64,000 nucleotides of DNA from positions 1,178,001 through 1,242,000 of the forward strand of contig NZ_CP080413.1 of the NCBI RefSeq assembly GCF_019457475.1, written 5' to 3'. A model generated the notes under the pieces. That model saw only the letters and a program-made list of their open reading frames with translations, was not told the origin of the DNA and did not search any database. The translations under genes and the position numbers were made by a program. Origin of the DNA: Shewanella acanthi. GTDB lineage: Bacteria; Pseudomonadota; Gammaproteobacteria; Enterobacterales; Shewanellaceae. This document shows, in pieces, positions 28,524-35,976 of the stretch; position 1 is the stretch's first letter; every line of letters begins with the position of its first letter.

Positions 28524-30428
28524 TTATTGACAGAACTCCAAGTGAGAGCAAAAAGCTTTTTTCTGAACCTGAGACTTCGTTGCCAGCGTCCAAGTGTGGA
28601 CGCGGGTGATGATCTCAACGCCAAAAGACACAATCCCTTTAAGTTGAGTTAGTGCGGCATCGCCATAGCGATTAGTTTTGAGTGGCTGATAGTTTTCAGG
28701 CGCAGATTCTGAATTGATTTCTGCAATTCCTGTATCTATTCCAGAAGCTAATCCCGATTCTAATCCCGTATCTAACCCCGAAAATCCTGCAACTGTTCCT
28801 GAAGCCTTTACTGGCATTTCAGGAAGGTGATCCTGAGATTCCCAAGATGATTCCTGCATGTTCCTGAAAGCGTCCTGTAATTGGTTCACGGAGTTTTCAG
28901 CATTACTGCGGTAATTTTTCAGACTATTCCCGCAATCCAGAATTGGGTTTTGGGAAAGTTCCTGCATGGATGCGGTAATTTGTTGGGATTTGTGCTTATA
29001 GAGTGGGTGAATAGTTTGCTCTGAACGTTTGCAAGTAACACCGCCCATAAGGTGAGTATATAAATTCCAATTGCTACTATCGGCAGCTTGGCGGATAGCC
29101 TCAATCCAATCGAGACTCGGATCTTTAATTGGATCAATCCGTCTTAATTCGCGCCATACTGTAACGCCCACGCCACCAATTTGTTGAAATTGGCGAATGC
29201 CCCAACAGGATGCCCATACTTTTACTCTGATTGCAGATGTTTTGGCATCTTTGCCGTAGTTGTCGTACTCAATACCTTCACCATCGATGTTTTTACTGAT
29301 GTATTTCATAAGGTAGCCAGTTGCAGAGCCTTCTTCTAGGTCGATATATTCCACCTTTAAGCGGCATTCTTTTGCGCCTTGTTCGTCACCATCTTCTTCT
29401 AGGCAATAGTGACAGAAGGTATCTACTAGGGTTTGTAGTTGCTCGGCAGGGACGAATAACAGTAAATGCCAATGCGGTGTGCCGTCATGGTGTGGCTCTG
29501 CCACACGAAAGCCAAATGGGGTGATTTGCTTACGGGCAAGATCGGCACGAATGCGGGCGAAAGTGCGGTTAAGGTATTCTTGGGCATCGAGCGGAGTTGC
29601 GCCGCTCCATTTAGGATTTTCATCCCCTGTTATTGCAAATGAACGATGGTATTTTGATGGAGTAGTCATAGTTAAGAAGACTGCGCTGATACCTGCTTCT
29701 TTAGCATGATCTTCAAAGCCACGGCTACGAGCCATTAACTCAGCTTTGCGAATAGTGGGATTTGATACATTGCGTTTGGATAAATCGGCAAGGCTTGCAC
29801 TGAATCCATGCTCATTAGTTGCAAAGGTGTTTTCTAAAAGCTGTTGGTTGTTCTTCCATTGGCTTTGAAAATTGCTCACCGTAATGTGACTGGCATAAAT
29901 CCCTCTTCGCTTACTCACCAGATTGAGTAAGCGGGAAACTGTTTCAATACGTAGATTCTGCTGCCGTCTTAATTTACGTTTCCACCAAACTTCATCTTTT
30001 GCCCGAGCGAAAACACCTAGGACTTTAGCAAGCTCGATGTTATCGAGCGTATCGAGTTTGAGGTTGTTGATAATGGTCTGACTCAGTTTAGGCGGATTGA
30101 TGCTGTAACAAGCCATGTAATGCATAAGCGTGTTGTAAGTAGTTAGTAATCCCTTACCTTCAATTTGAGTAGTAATTTGAATACAGCGGCGGGCATGTTG
30201 CTTGGCCTTTACATTAATATCTTGATTATCAATATTCACATTATAAAAATACTTATCCTTGCCCATGATCTCAGCGATTCGCTTTCTAGTGTGCAGCACG
30301 CTTAAGTTAGCTTCACGACGTGTCGGCAATTGGAGGTAGATGTGCATCATTGCTAAGCGGTGTGGAGTGGGCAGGCCATAGAGTTGTTTCTCTAGCCAAT
30401 GTTTATCGTCAGCATGAACCTTAGGCAT
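28524..30428 (-). CDS. Replication endonuclease (HUH superfamily, P2 gpA-like)
   Basis: 634 aa. The HUH metal-binding motif is H319-W-H321 in PHWHLLLF, and the two candidate nucleophile tyrosines are in YLMKYISKN (Y372, Y376). These define the rolling-circle initiator family that includes phage P2 gpA. SAVFLTMTTPSKYH is the first conserved strand. The C-terminal tail has a degenerate Gly/Ser/Thr repeat (SGLDTGLESGLASGIDTGI). It probably nicks an origin in the island and starts its replication after excision. Overlaps the preceding gene by 8 bases. Confidence 0.9.
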   Translation of the reverse strand: MPKVHADDKHWLEKQLYGLPTPHRLAMMHIYLQLPTRREANLSVLHTRKRIAEIMGKDKYFYNVNIDNQDINVKAKQHARRCIQITTQIEGKGLLTTYNTLMHYMACYSINPPKLSQTIINNLKLDTLDNIELAKVLGVFARAKDEVWWKRKLRRQQNLRIETVSRLLNLVSKRRGIYASHITVSNFQSQWKNNQQLLENTFATNEHGFSASLADLSKRNVSNPTIRKAELMARSRGFEDHAKEAGISAVFLTMTTPSKYHRSFAITGDENPKWSGATPLDAQEYLNRTFARIRADLARKQITPFGFRVAEPHHDGTPHWHLLLFVPAEQLQTLVDTFCHYCLEEDGDEQGAKECRLKVEYIDLEEGSATGYLMKYISKNIDGEGIEYDNYGKDAKTSAIRVKVWASCWGIRQFQQIGGVGVTVWRELRRIDPIKDPSLDWIEAIRQAADSSNWNLYTHLMGGVTCKRSEQTIHPLYKHKSQQITASMQELSQNPILDCGNSLKNYRSNAENSVNQLQDAFRNMQESSWESQDHLPEMPVKASGTVAGFSGLDTGLESGLASGIDTGIAEINSESAPENYQPLKTNRYGDAALTQLKGIVSFGVEIITRVHTWTLATKSQVQKKAFCSHLEFCQ

Positions 30429-30723
30429 CAGTCTTTACCTCGCTGTTAGTCAGTAGTTGCTTACCTCGCTCGTTAAGCGTGAGCTTTTGCCAGCGAATAC
30501 CCATTTCAAACGCGGTGGATTCAGTGAGTAGTCCTTCACGTTTTAATCTAAAGAGGGTGCGTTTTTGAAAGTGCCCGTTAAAGGTTGCAATACCGTCAAC
30601 CTTGCCAAAGTCGCTGCAAATTTCTGAGCACAGGAAAAGGCTATTGCCCTTTGAAAGCCATTGGGCAAATTCCAGTTGTTCATCGGTGAGTTTGGGCATG
30701 GATAAAGTAGGGGAGGTCATCAT
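30421..30723 (-). CDS. Small winged-helix-like protein upstream of rep
   Basis: 100 aa. The pattern EQLEFAQWLSKGNSL...TLFRLKREGLLTESTAFEMGIRWQKLTLNERGKQLL resembles a winged-helix DNA-binding fold with a beta-wing, a guess from pattern only. The start overlaps the previous stop (TAATG) and the end overlaps rep, so the small genes and rep form one tightly coupled operon. Confidence 0.65.
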   Translation of the reverse strand: MMTSPTLSMPKLTDEQLEFAQWLSKGNSLFLCSEICSDFGKVDGIATFNGHFQKRTLFRLKREGLLTESTAFEMGIRWQKLTLNERGKQLLTNSEVKTDA

Positions 30724-30971
30724 TATTTAGCCTCCCCGTTATGTAACGAAAATACGTGTCCTTGGTCAGTGATTATTGCCATGTCCCCGTTAACGGTGTC
30801 GGGACTCGTTAACAGGTACAACTTTTCAATTTTGCGCTTTGTACCCGTTAACGGGTACATGGACTCGTTATGTAACCTAATGGATTTCACACTCTCGGAT
30901 AGTGTGTGATCCATCATCGCTAGTTGAATGATGATGCAAAGCGTGGCTGAGTATTTAAAGAGTGTGATCAT
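30723..30971 (-). CDS. Hypothetical small protein
   Basis: 82 aa from ATG 30971, chosen because GGGAGGG lies 4-5 bases upstream. Begins MITLFKYSATLCIIIQLAMM, a short hydrophobic N-terminus, then a polar part ending GHVFSLHNGEAK. I do not recognise it. The gene contains several copies of a GTTAAC-centred palindrome, so the DNA may have a second role as a protein-binding or origin region. Confidence 0.6.
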   Translation of the reverse strand: MITLFKYSATLCIIIQLAMMDHTLSESVKSIRLHNESMYPLTGTKRKIEKLYLLTSPDTVNGDMAIITDQGHVFSLHNGEAK

Positions 30972-30990
30972 AAACCCTCCCGTTAACGAA
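30737..30990. repeat. Cluster of GTTAAC-centred palindromes
   Basis: CGTTATGTAACG at 30737-30748, CCGTTAACGG near 30787-30796, CGTTAAC at 30807-30813, an 18-bp perfect palindrome GTACCCGTTAACGGGTAC at 30841-30858, CGTTATGTAAC near 30867, and CCGTTAACG near 30980. Six related sites in 250 bp, mostly inside a coding gene, exceed chance expectation and suggest a regulator or replication-initiator target. Confidence 0.55.
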
Positions 30991-31143
30991 GGATTCCACA
31001 TCGCTTTGGCGGTACTTAACGCTGCGGCCTACTTTAACGAAGCGTAAAGGATAGCGGCCAGTACATCGCCAAACCGAAAGCGTGCCAATGGTGACGCCGA
31101 GAAATTCGGCGACCTCGGAAGGGGTGAGCAAGATATCGTTCAT
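30955..31143 (-). CDS. AlpA/Xis-like helix-turn-helix protein
   Basis: 62 aa with the MerR/excisionase-type fold: LLTPSEVAEFLGVTIGTLSVWRC then FVKVGRSVKYRQSDVESFV. Proteins of this type are excisionases or activators of integrase in P4-like satellites. AGGAGT precedes the ATG. It heads the operon leading to rep and overlaps the next gene's start. Palindromic iterons lie just upstream. Confidence 0.85.
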   Translation of the reverse strand: MNDILLTPSEVAEFLGVTIGTLSVWRCTGRYPLRFVKVGRSVKYRQSDVESFVNGRVYDHTL

Positions 31144-31212
31144 GGTAACTCCTGATTAAAGTGGATTTGTCAGGAGTTAGGTTAGGGAAGTGCTATTAGG
31201 ATGTAAGTCTCG

Positions 31213-31265
31213 CTCGCAGGGAGAAACATACCTCTCGCAGTGAGAAATGTATTTCTCGCCGCGAG
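31213..31265. repeat. Three palindromic iterons at 21-bp spacing
   Basis: CTCGCAGGGAG at 31213, CTCGCAGTGAG at 31234 and CTCGCCGCGAG at 31255, each start exactly 21 bp from the last (two helical turns). The array is between the AlpA-like gene's start and the end of the 282-aa gene, so it is likely an operator or replication-control element. Confidence 0.75.
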
Positions 31266-31273
31266 AGGTAAAA

Positions 31274-32122
31274 TTATTTGTCTTTATCTGACGCCAACAG
31301 CCATTTGTAGAGACGATCGAATCCGTTGGTGTGCCACTCCAATGGTGAGCCTCTTTGCTCGGAGATTGCTGCGACTTGCGGGAGAAGCTGACGGGCTGCA
31401 TGTCTGGCACTATGGAACTTACCCGCTTTGTAGAGTTTGACAGCATCAGCTTTAAGAGTTCGGTTGATAGCATGTTTGGAGTCATTGCCAGCTTTAGCTG
31501 CTTTCTTGACAGAATTACGTTTACCAATAGCTTCAAATAAGCCAGCTTTGATTTTTTGTAATGACCTGTTTTTACTTGAAAATAGGCTTACTGTTAATTC
31601 TTTTTTGAGTGTGTTTGCTGCCTTTTCAAGCCCTGCCATCTCACAGGATAGTGCTGCGTGAAGAATGTCTGCTTCACGTTCCTCCAGGAGGTGTAGTAAA
31701 TCTTCGTAATGCTGAAACTGGTCATGCTCTTTAAATGCATCTGAAAGAGTTTTTGCGGATGTGAACTTTTCGAGTAATCGAGAGTTTTTCTCCGGTGCCG
31801 CCAAAGGAAATTTGGTGGCGAAATCGAAGAATAAGTTAGCAACGTCTTCTGCTGTTAAATCAACCAAGTCAGAGATGTTGTCGATCACCGCGAGACGCTC
31901 AATAATCTCGTTATGGCTAAGGTTTTGACTATCTTCCGAGTTTGGCAAGAGTTTGTATACGTATGAGCCTAGCCAGTCATGGGACAAGGCAGTGATCAAA
32001 AACTCAGCAACAAATTGAAGTTTTGGGTTCTCGTCATTTTCCCAAACCTCCATTAGCTGTTCAGCCGTTCCTTGCATTTGGTATTCGGCAGCTTTCTTTA
32101 GAACGGCATCAATAGAATTCAT
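31274..32122 (-). CDS. Hypothetical protein of the island right end
   Basis: 282 aa, not recognised. Predicted all-helical. The N-terminal half is acidic (NSIDAVLKKAAEYQMQGTAEQLMEVW) and the C-terminal third is basic (KKAAKAGNDSKHAINRTLKADAVKLY) and could bind nucleic acid. It begins about 140 bases inside the right arm-type repeat and is transcribed toward the iteron array. It ends 9 bases from the third iteron. Confidence 0.7.
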   Translation of the reverse strand: MNSIDAVLKKAAEYQMQGTAEQLMEVWENDENPKLQFVAEFLITALSHDWLGSYVYKLLPNSEDSQNLSHNEIIERLAVIDNISDLVDLTAEDVANLFFDFATKFPLAAPEKNSRLLEKFTSAKTLSDAFKEHDQFQHYEDLLHLLEEREADILHAALSCEMAGLEKAANTLKKELTVSLFSSKNRSLQKIKAGLFEAIGKRNSVKKAAKAGNDSKHAINRTLKADAVKLYKAGKFHSARHAARQLLPQVAAISEQRGSPLEWHTNGFDRLYKWLLASDKDK

Positions 32123-32260
32123 GATGATAAAAACTTTGCTAGTTGTTCTGGATAACCAAAAACTAACGGAAATGAGCCTGAGAGTCCAGAAAACGGGTGA
32201 AATGCGTGAAAGCGGGATTTTTGAAAATGTTACGAAAAAAAATTCTAAAAAACGTCATTC

Positions 32261-32290
32261 CTATGGTGGCACATAGGCGGCACAGGATTT
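32261..32290 (+). repeat. Arm-type repeat, tRNA-proximal island end
   Basis: 29 of 30 bases match 21301-21330 in direct orientation, with the same GGTGGCACATA/GGCGGCACAGG tandem units. It lies 46 bp inside the att core. Confidence 0.72.
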
Positions 32291-32336
32291 TTAATTTTTC
32301 GTAAGTTGTTGAATTTTATAGTAAAAAAGTGACTTA

Positions 32337-32351
32337 TGGTCTCTCCACAGG
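32337..32351 (+). repeat. att core, tRNA end
   Basis: TGGTCTCTCCACAGG, which is the reverse complement of the tRNA-Arg 3' end CCTGTGGAGAGACCA; matches 21162-21176 exactly. Confidence 0.9.
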
Positions 32352-32412
32352 GACTCGAACCCCGATCGGCCGCTTAGGAGGCGGCTGCTCTATCCTGTTG
32401 AGCTATGAAGAG
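32337..32412 (-). tRNA. tRNA-Arg(CCU)
   Basis: 76 nt with encoded CCA. Acceptor stem CTCTTCA pairs with TGGAGAG (one G-U), D-stem GCTC/GAGC, anticodon stem GCCGC/GCGGC around loop CTCCTAA (anticodon CCT), T-loop TTCGAGT with stem CGGGG/CCCTG. Its last 15 nt are the island att core. Confidence 0.95.
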
Positions 32413-32467
32413 ACGTCAGTGATTATACTGGTTTTGTCTTTGATTAAAAGTCTCAAGATTTAGTTGC

Positions 32468-33634
32468 TTAAATCTTAATCGCTATATCGTTTATCTGTAC
32501 ATTGTAAACTGCATTCTGGTCCGTTAGCACGGCTGTTGCACTTTCTTCACTGACCTGTTCAATTTGTACCGTTGCTCGACTCTTACTGGCTACAGCGCGC
32601 ATTTCATTGAGTCTATCGGGTAGGTTTTGCTGTAAAACCACTTGGAATTTATCGTTTACTCGTATTCCGTGTTTACGACCTAAATTTAGAATAATTCGGT
32701 CGCCTTGGCGACTGACCACTTGTCCTAGAAGGGGGCGGCAATTGAGGGTGCTATCTATATCCCGTGTCGCTTCCTGCATGATGAGACTAATATGACGGCC
32801 GTAGGCTGAGTTCCAAAAGCGATTACTATTTGGGGTGACAATGGCATTTTCTGCAAACTCCCAAGGTGCACTTGTGCTGTAGCTTTTGCTCCAAACTTCT
32901 TCTCCACTAATGCCATGGTAGAGGCTGAGTTTGAATTGAAATTGTCGATGTGGCGCTTCATCCCACCACCCCATAAAGGTTCGGGTGACAGGCTCGGTCG
33001 AGATATCAATAATCTGCGGCAGTAAAATGTATTGGCTATCGGTGATTTCACTGAGCCAGCTAGGAAGGCGATAACCTCGGATATCGACAAGCGCCTGGGT
33101 GATATCGAGCCGCTCTTTGGCGTGGATATGGCTAAAGCTGGTGGATGAGTAACCATCAATACTATTGCCGAGTTTCTCCGAAATCACTTCTTCAAATCCA
33201 GATAATTGGCCGTAGCGTAATTGTGCTCTGTCTTTAATTTGTGCTTGGGGAATAAGAATGGCCGCCTTTAGCTGACCCGCAGGGCACTGTTGCGTGGGAT
33301 CGTCATTGAGGTCGAGTCTTAAGGACACATATATTCTATTGCCTTCAATCCGTTCACTCACTAACTGGATACTGATCGCCTGGGCATTGCGATTAATGGA
33401 AAAGTTATTTTGAGTGAGGTTGCCGTTAGTGGTTTGCTGCTCGCTGGAAATCTGGATGCCAGTATTGAGGGTTGCATAGCTCACGGCTTGATTGATGGCT
33501 TCTTCCCGCGCTTGGGTCACATTGCCATTGATAATAGTGGCATCACCGCTGGCATTCACCCACTCGGCTTTAGCGGGTATTGCAAATAGCGTAAGGCTCC
33601 CAATCATGAGCAAGGTGGTACTTATTTTGTTCAT
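32468..33634 (-). CDS. flgT: Flagellar assembly protein FlgT (H-ring)
   Basis: 388 aa with signal peptide (cleavage after AIPAKA). The N-terminal domain AEWVNASGDATIINGNVTQAREEAINQAVSYATLNTG, a middle domain and a C-terminal SH3-like part (GQVVSRQGDRIILNLGRKHGIRVNDKFQVV) match Vibrio FlgT, the protein that builds the H-ring around the LP ring of sheathed or sodium-driven polar flagella. Divergent from flgO-flgP. Confidence 0.88.
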   Translation of the reverse strand: MNKISTTLLMIGSLTLFAIPAKAEWVNASGDATIINGNVTQAREEAINQAVSYATLNTGIQISSEQQTTNGNLTQNNFSINRNAQAISIQLVSERIEGNRIYVSLRLDLNDDPTQQCPAGQLKAAILIPQAQIKDRAQLRYGQLSGFEEVISEKLGNSIDGYSSTSFSHIHAKERLDITQALVDIRGYRLPSWLSEITDSQYILLPQIIDISTEPVTRTFMGWWDEAPHRQFQFKLSLYHGISGEEVWSKSYSTSAPWEFAENAIVTPNSNRFWNSAYGRHISLIMQEATRDIDSTLNCRPLLGQVVSRQGDRIILNLGRKHGIRVNDKFQVVLQQNLPDRLNEMRAVASKSRATVQIEQVSEESATAVLTDQNAVYNVQINDIAIKI

Positions 33635-33885
33635 TAATAGAGTCCTTAACGAAAGTTACTACGCTCTGCCACGACAAAACTGTGTGACAGCCAAAAGTCA
33701 GGATCTGCCGATTTACTGACGTTATTTATTTAGCCGAGTTAAAGCAAATTCTGTGCCTGTTATTGAGCGGGTAATATTGCGGGTGACTACTGAGGTTTAA
33801 GGATACAGAATTGAGGTCGATAACAACTCTGCAGGGAGATAGCTGAGGTATTTCTCAACATGCGTCCTTTGCAAATACTCTTAAC

Positions 33886-33901
33886 CTGGTCTGATAATTG
33901 C
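33886..33901 (+). promoter_or_regulatory. Sigma-54 promoter candidate for flgOP
   Basis: CTGGTCT-GATAA-TTGC keeps the GG-N10-GC spacing, 70 bases before the flgO ATG. The -24 element is imperfect. Between 33635 and 33885 I see no gene. Confidence 0.55.
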
Positions 33902-33970
33902 TAGCCATAAGACAAAGTGGCAAAGGTAATGGGTCATTTGTGACCGCATATAACCATTGAGGTAAGACTA

Positions 33971-34603
33971 ATGCTCAAACGTGCATTAATTTATATGGCA
34001 ATTTTAGTGTTGGCAGGTTGTGCTTCTGGCACAAAAGAGCCGCCAAAACCGAGCTTTGTTGACGGCAATGGATTGCCGCCGACGGCAGTTATCAATCATA
34101 TATCACAGCGTATTACGACTGAGTTAACACAGCAAAATGATGCTTTGCGTCCTGATCAGCCTTTGGTTGTTCTAACGCCTGTACTAGTTGGGGACTTGAA
34201 TAGTACCAACGCCTTTGCCCTGCAATTACAGCAGGGGTTAATGGCGTCACTGCATAGCTTTCAGTTCAATGTGGTGGATTTAAATTTAGGTGATGGCATA
34301 AGAGTGACTGAAGAAGGTGATTTTATTTTGACGCGCGAGTGGCAAAAGTTATCAACCAACCTGCCTGTCGACCATTTAGTCGTCTCGACAATGAGCCCAG
34401 CGACAAATGGCATGGCGATTAACACTCGTATTGTTACCATCAGTAACAATCGGGTGGTGTCGACCTCTCAGACCTTTATTACCCAAAAAGAACTTGGCAA
34501 TTACCTGCAGCGTTCTGAGCAGGTGGTGTCCCACGATGGCATTTTATATCGTCAATCCGCACCGGGAATGAACGAAGTTCGCGTGTTAGGAGATAACAAA
34601 TGA
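33971..34603 (+). CDS. flgO: Flagellar outer-membrane lipoprotein FlgO
   Basis: 210 aa lipoprotein with lipobox LAGC at about residue 17. The FlgO domain follows (NHISQRITTELTQQND, VLTPVLVGDLNSTNAFALQLQQGLMASL). FlgO and FlgP are needed for polar-flagellum stability in Vibrio. The stop overlaps the flgP start (ATGA). Confidence 0.87.
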   Translation: MLKRALIYMAILVLAGCASGTKEPPKPSFVDGNGLPPTAVINHISQRITTELTQQNDALRPDQPLVVLTPVLVGDLNSTNAFALQLQQGLMASLHSFQFNVVDLNLGDGIRVTEEGDFILTREWQKLSTNLPVDHLVVSTMSPATNGMAINTRIVTISNNRVVSTSQTFITQKELGNYLQRSEQVVSHDGILYRQSAPGMNEVRVLGDNK

Positions 34604-35049
34604 AACCCTTTTTTGTCTTAGTGGCCTTACTGATGCTGACTGCCTGTAGCAGCAAAGATAGATACGTTCAGTGGGAGGATGTGCCACCCCCAAGTTTTCC
34701 CAAACTGACGGCTATCGGCTATGCACCTTTAGCGACTCAGCCGGCAAAAGAACAATCACAACGGGTACTGATGGCGATGCAGGCTTCAAAAATTGTGGCT
34801 TACCGTGAGTTAGCCGAGCAGGTTTATGGCCAGAAAATTACCGCCAATAGTAGTGTGAGTGAATGGATGCTAACCGATGATAATGTAAAAGCCTCGGTGA
34901 CGGGGATTATTCGTGGGGCTAGGGTCGTGAAAAGTTATCCTGCGGGTGATCATTATGTGACTGAGTTGGAGCTAGATTTCGCTCAAGTATGGCAGCTCTA
35001 CCAACAGCAAAGCCGCCCACAGCGAATCAAAGAAGTTACTTATTTCTAG
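34600..35049 (+). CDS. flgP: Flagellar outer-membrane lipoprotein FlgP
   Basis: 149 aa with lipobox LTAC near residue 16 and the LPP20-like domain (ATQPAKEQSQRVLMAMQASK, AYRELAEQVYGQKI). Coupled to flgO by a 4-base overlap. A bidirectional terminator follows. Confidence 0.88.
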   Translation: MKPFFVLVALLMLTACSSKDRYVQWEDVPPPSFPKLTAIGYAPLATQPAKEQSQRVLMAMQASKIVAYRELAEQVYGQKITANSSVSEWMLTDDNVKASVTGIIRGARVVKSYPAGDHYVTELELDFAQVWQLYQQQSRPQRIKEVTYF

Positions 35050-35073
35050 TGTGACATGAAATTTTCGCTCATT

Positions 35074-35102
35074 AAAAAGCCGCGTCGATGTCGCGGCTTT
35101 TT
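35074..35102. terminator. Bidirectional terminator between flgP and flgN
   Basis: AAAAAGCCGCG-TCGATGT-CGCGGCTTTTT, with A- and T-runs on either side, between the convergent flgP and flgN genes. Confidence 0.88.
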
Positions 35103-35146
35103 AATGGATTTCATATCGCTGATTTCAGTCAGTGGTATCCTGAACC

Positions 35147-35572
35147 TTAAGCTTTAATATCATTACCTAAGCTTGATATCGTCGACGTTTTGCCTTTTTC
35201 GTTATAGGTGAGACTCGTGGCATTTCGACTTGCCTGTAATGCTTGGGCAAAGCGATTAAGGCTTGCAATATTCATCTCGATAAGACTAGCATTTTGAGCA
35301 TTTAACGCTTTGCATTCTGCTAGGGTTTGCTTGACCGTGGCCATTTTAGTGGCGAGGTCCTGCTGCTCTGTCAGTAACCCAATCTCGGGATGCTGAGCAA
35401 TGAACTCGTCGTTTGCTTTAAGCGTTTTTAAACAATCGGATTTTTCGGCAGCAAGGGACAATAGCAAATCGGCGTTTTGGTCTACCAAAGCGCCTTTTTC
35501 GTTGACGATGATTTGCTTAAGTACATCCAAATGGGCTTGTTGTTTGTCGACCAGTTCAGCAATGGGCGTCAT
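35147..35572 (-). CDS. flgN: Flagellar hook-filament junction chaperone FlgN
   Basis: 141 aa helical FlgN-like protein (ELVDKQQAHLDVLKQIIVNEKGALVDQ, ECKALNAQNASLIEMNIASLNRF). FlgN is the cytoplasmic export chaperone of FlgK and FlgL. It is directly downstream of flgM with a 2-base gap. Confidence 0.88.
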   Translation of the reverse strand: MTPIAELVDKQQAHLDVLKQIIVNEKGALVDQNADLLLSLAAEKSDCLKTLKANDEFIAQHPEIGLLTEQQDLATKMATVKQTLAECKALNAQNASLIEMNIASLNRFAQALQASRNATSLTYNEKGKTSTISSLGNDIKA

Positions 35573-35574
35573 AG

Positions 35575-35901
35575 TTACTCGTTATTAAGATCGTTTAATT
35601 CAGCTTCAAAGCTGGCGATATTGGCTGCCAATTTTTCAGGATCAATTTTGTAGCGACCCTCAGCAATCGCTTGCTTAATCTCTGCGACTTTTTTCTGATC
35701 GACTTCAGGAAGACTGGCCATTTTCGTCTGAGCACCTTGTAACTGCTGAGCTTGAGCCGTAATGACAACAGAGTCACTTTTTTGTGGAGTCGATTTAGCC
35801 GATACCTGAGTAGATACCTCGCTTTCGCTATTTTTCTTAGCGGTATTTGAACGAACTTGCGAAGTCGTTGTTGTATTTAATTTGCTAATATCAATTGCCA
35901 T
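35575..35901 (-). CDS. flgM: Anti-sigma-28 factor FlgM
   Basis: 108 aa, disordered N-terminus (KLNTTTTSQVRSNTAKKNSE), C-terminal helices with VDQKKVAEIKQAIAEGRYKIDPEKLAANI, the sigma-28-binding signature. Holds FliA inactive until exported. A sigma-28 promoter lies upstream, giving feedback. Confidence 0.93.
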   Translation of the reverse strand: MAIDISKLNTTTTSQVRSNTAKKNSESEVSTQVSAKSTPQKSDSVVITAQAQQLQGAQTKMASLPEVDQKKVAEIKQAIAEGRYKIDPEKLAANIASFEAELNDLNNE

Positions 35902-35942
35902 GTGAGGCTCCAGCGTCGTGTATACGGGATTTCTTAACTGGG

Positions 35943-35969
35943 GTATCGGCCGCTTCCTGAAAAGCTTTA
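35943..35969 (-). promoter_or_regulatory. Sigma-28 (FliA) promoter of flgM
   Basis: Minus strand TAAAGCTT-N11-GCCGATAC, a near-perfect match to TAAAGTTT-N11-GCCGATAA, about 40 bases before the flgM ATG. Confidence 0.88.
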
Positions 35970-35976
35970 GCGAATT

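Larger units (their letters stand above)
21162..32351. mobile_element. Genomic island integrated in tRNA-Arg(CCU)
   Basis: Bounded by a 15-bp direct repeat TGGTCTCTCCACAGG at 21162-21176 and 32337-32351; the right copy is the 3' end of an intact tRNA-Arg including CCA. The interior has a tyrosine integrase, an excisionase-like HTH, a HUH replication endonuclease and a retron defence module, but no virion genes. The retron/LOTUS part (about 24060-28200) is clearly more AT-rich than the flanks. The integrase lies at the end away from the tRNA, contrary to the usual layout. Confidence 0.9.

Noticed and set aside
31177-31536. 119-codon minus-strand frame over the iterons
   Set aside because: It overlaps the 282-aa gene in another frame and runs through the iteron array; no family features or ribosome site.
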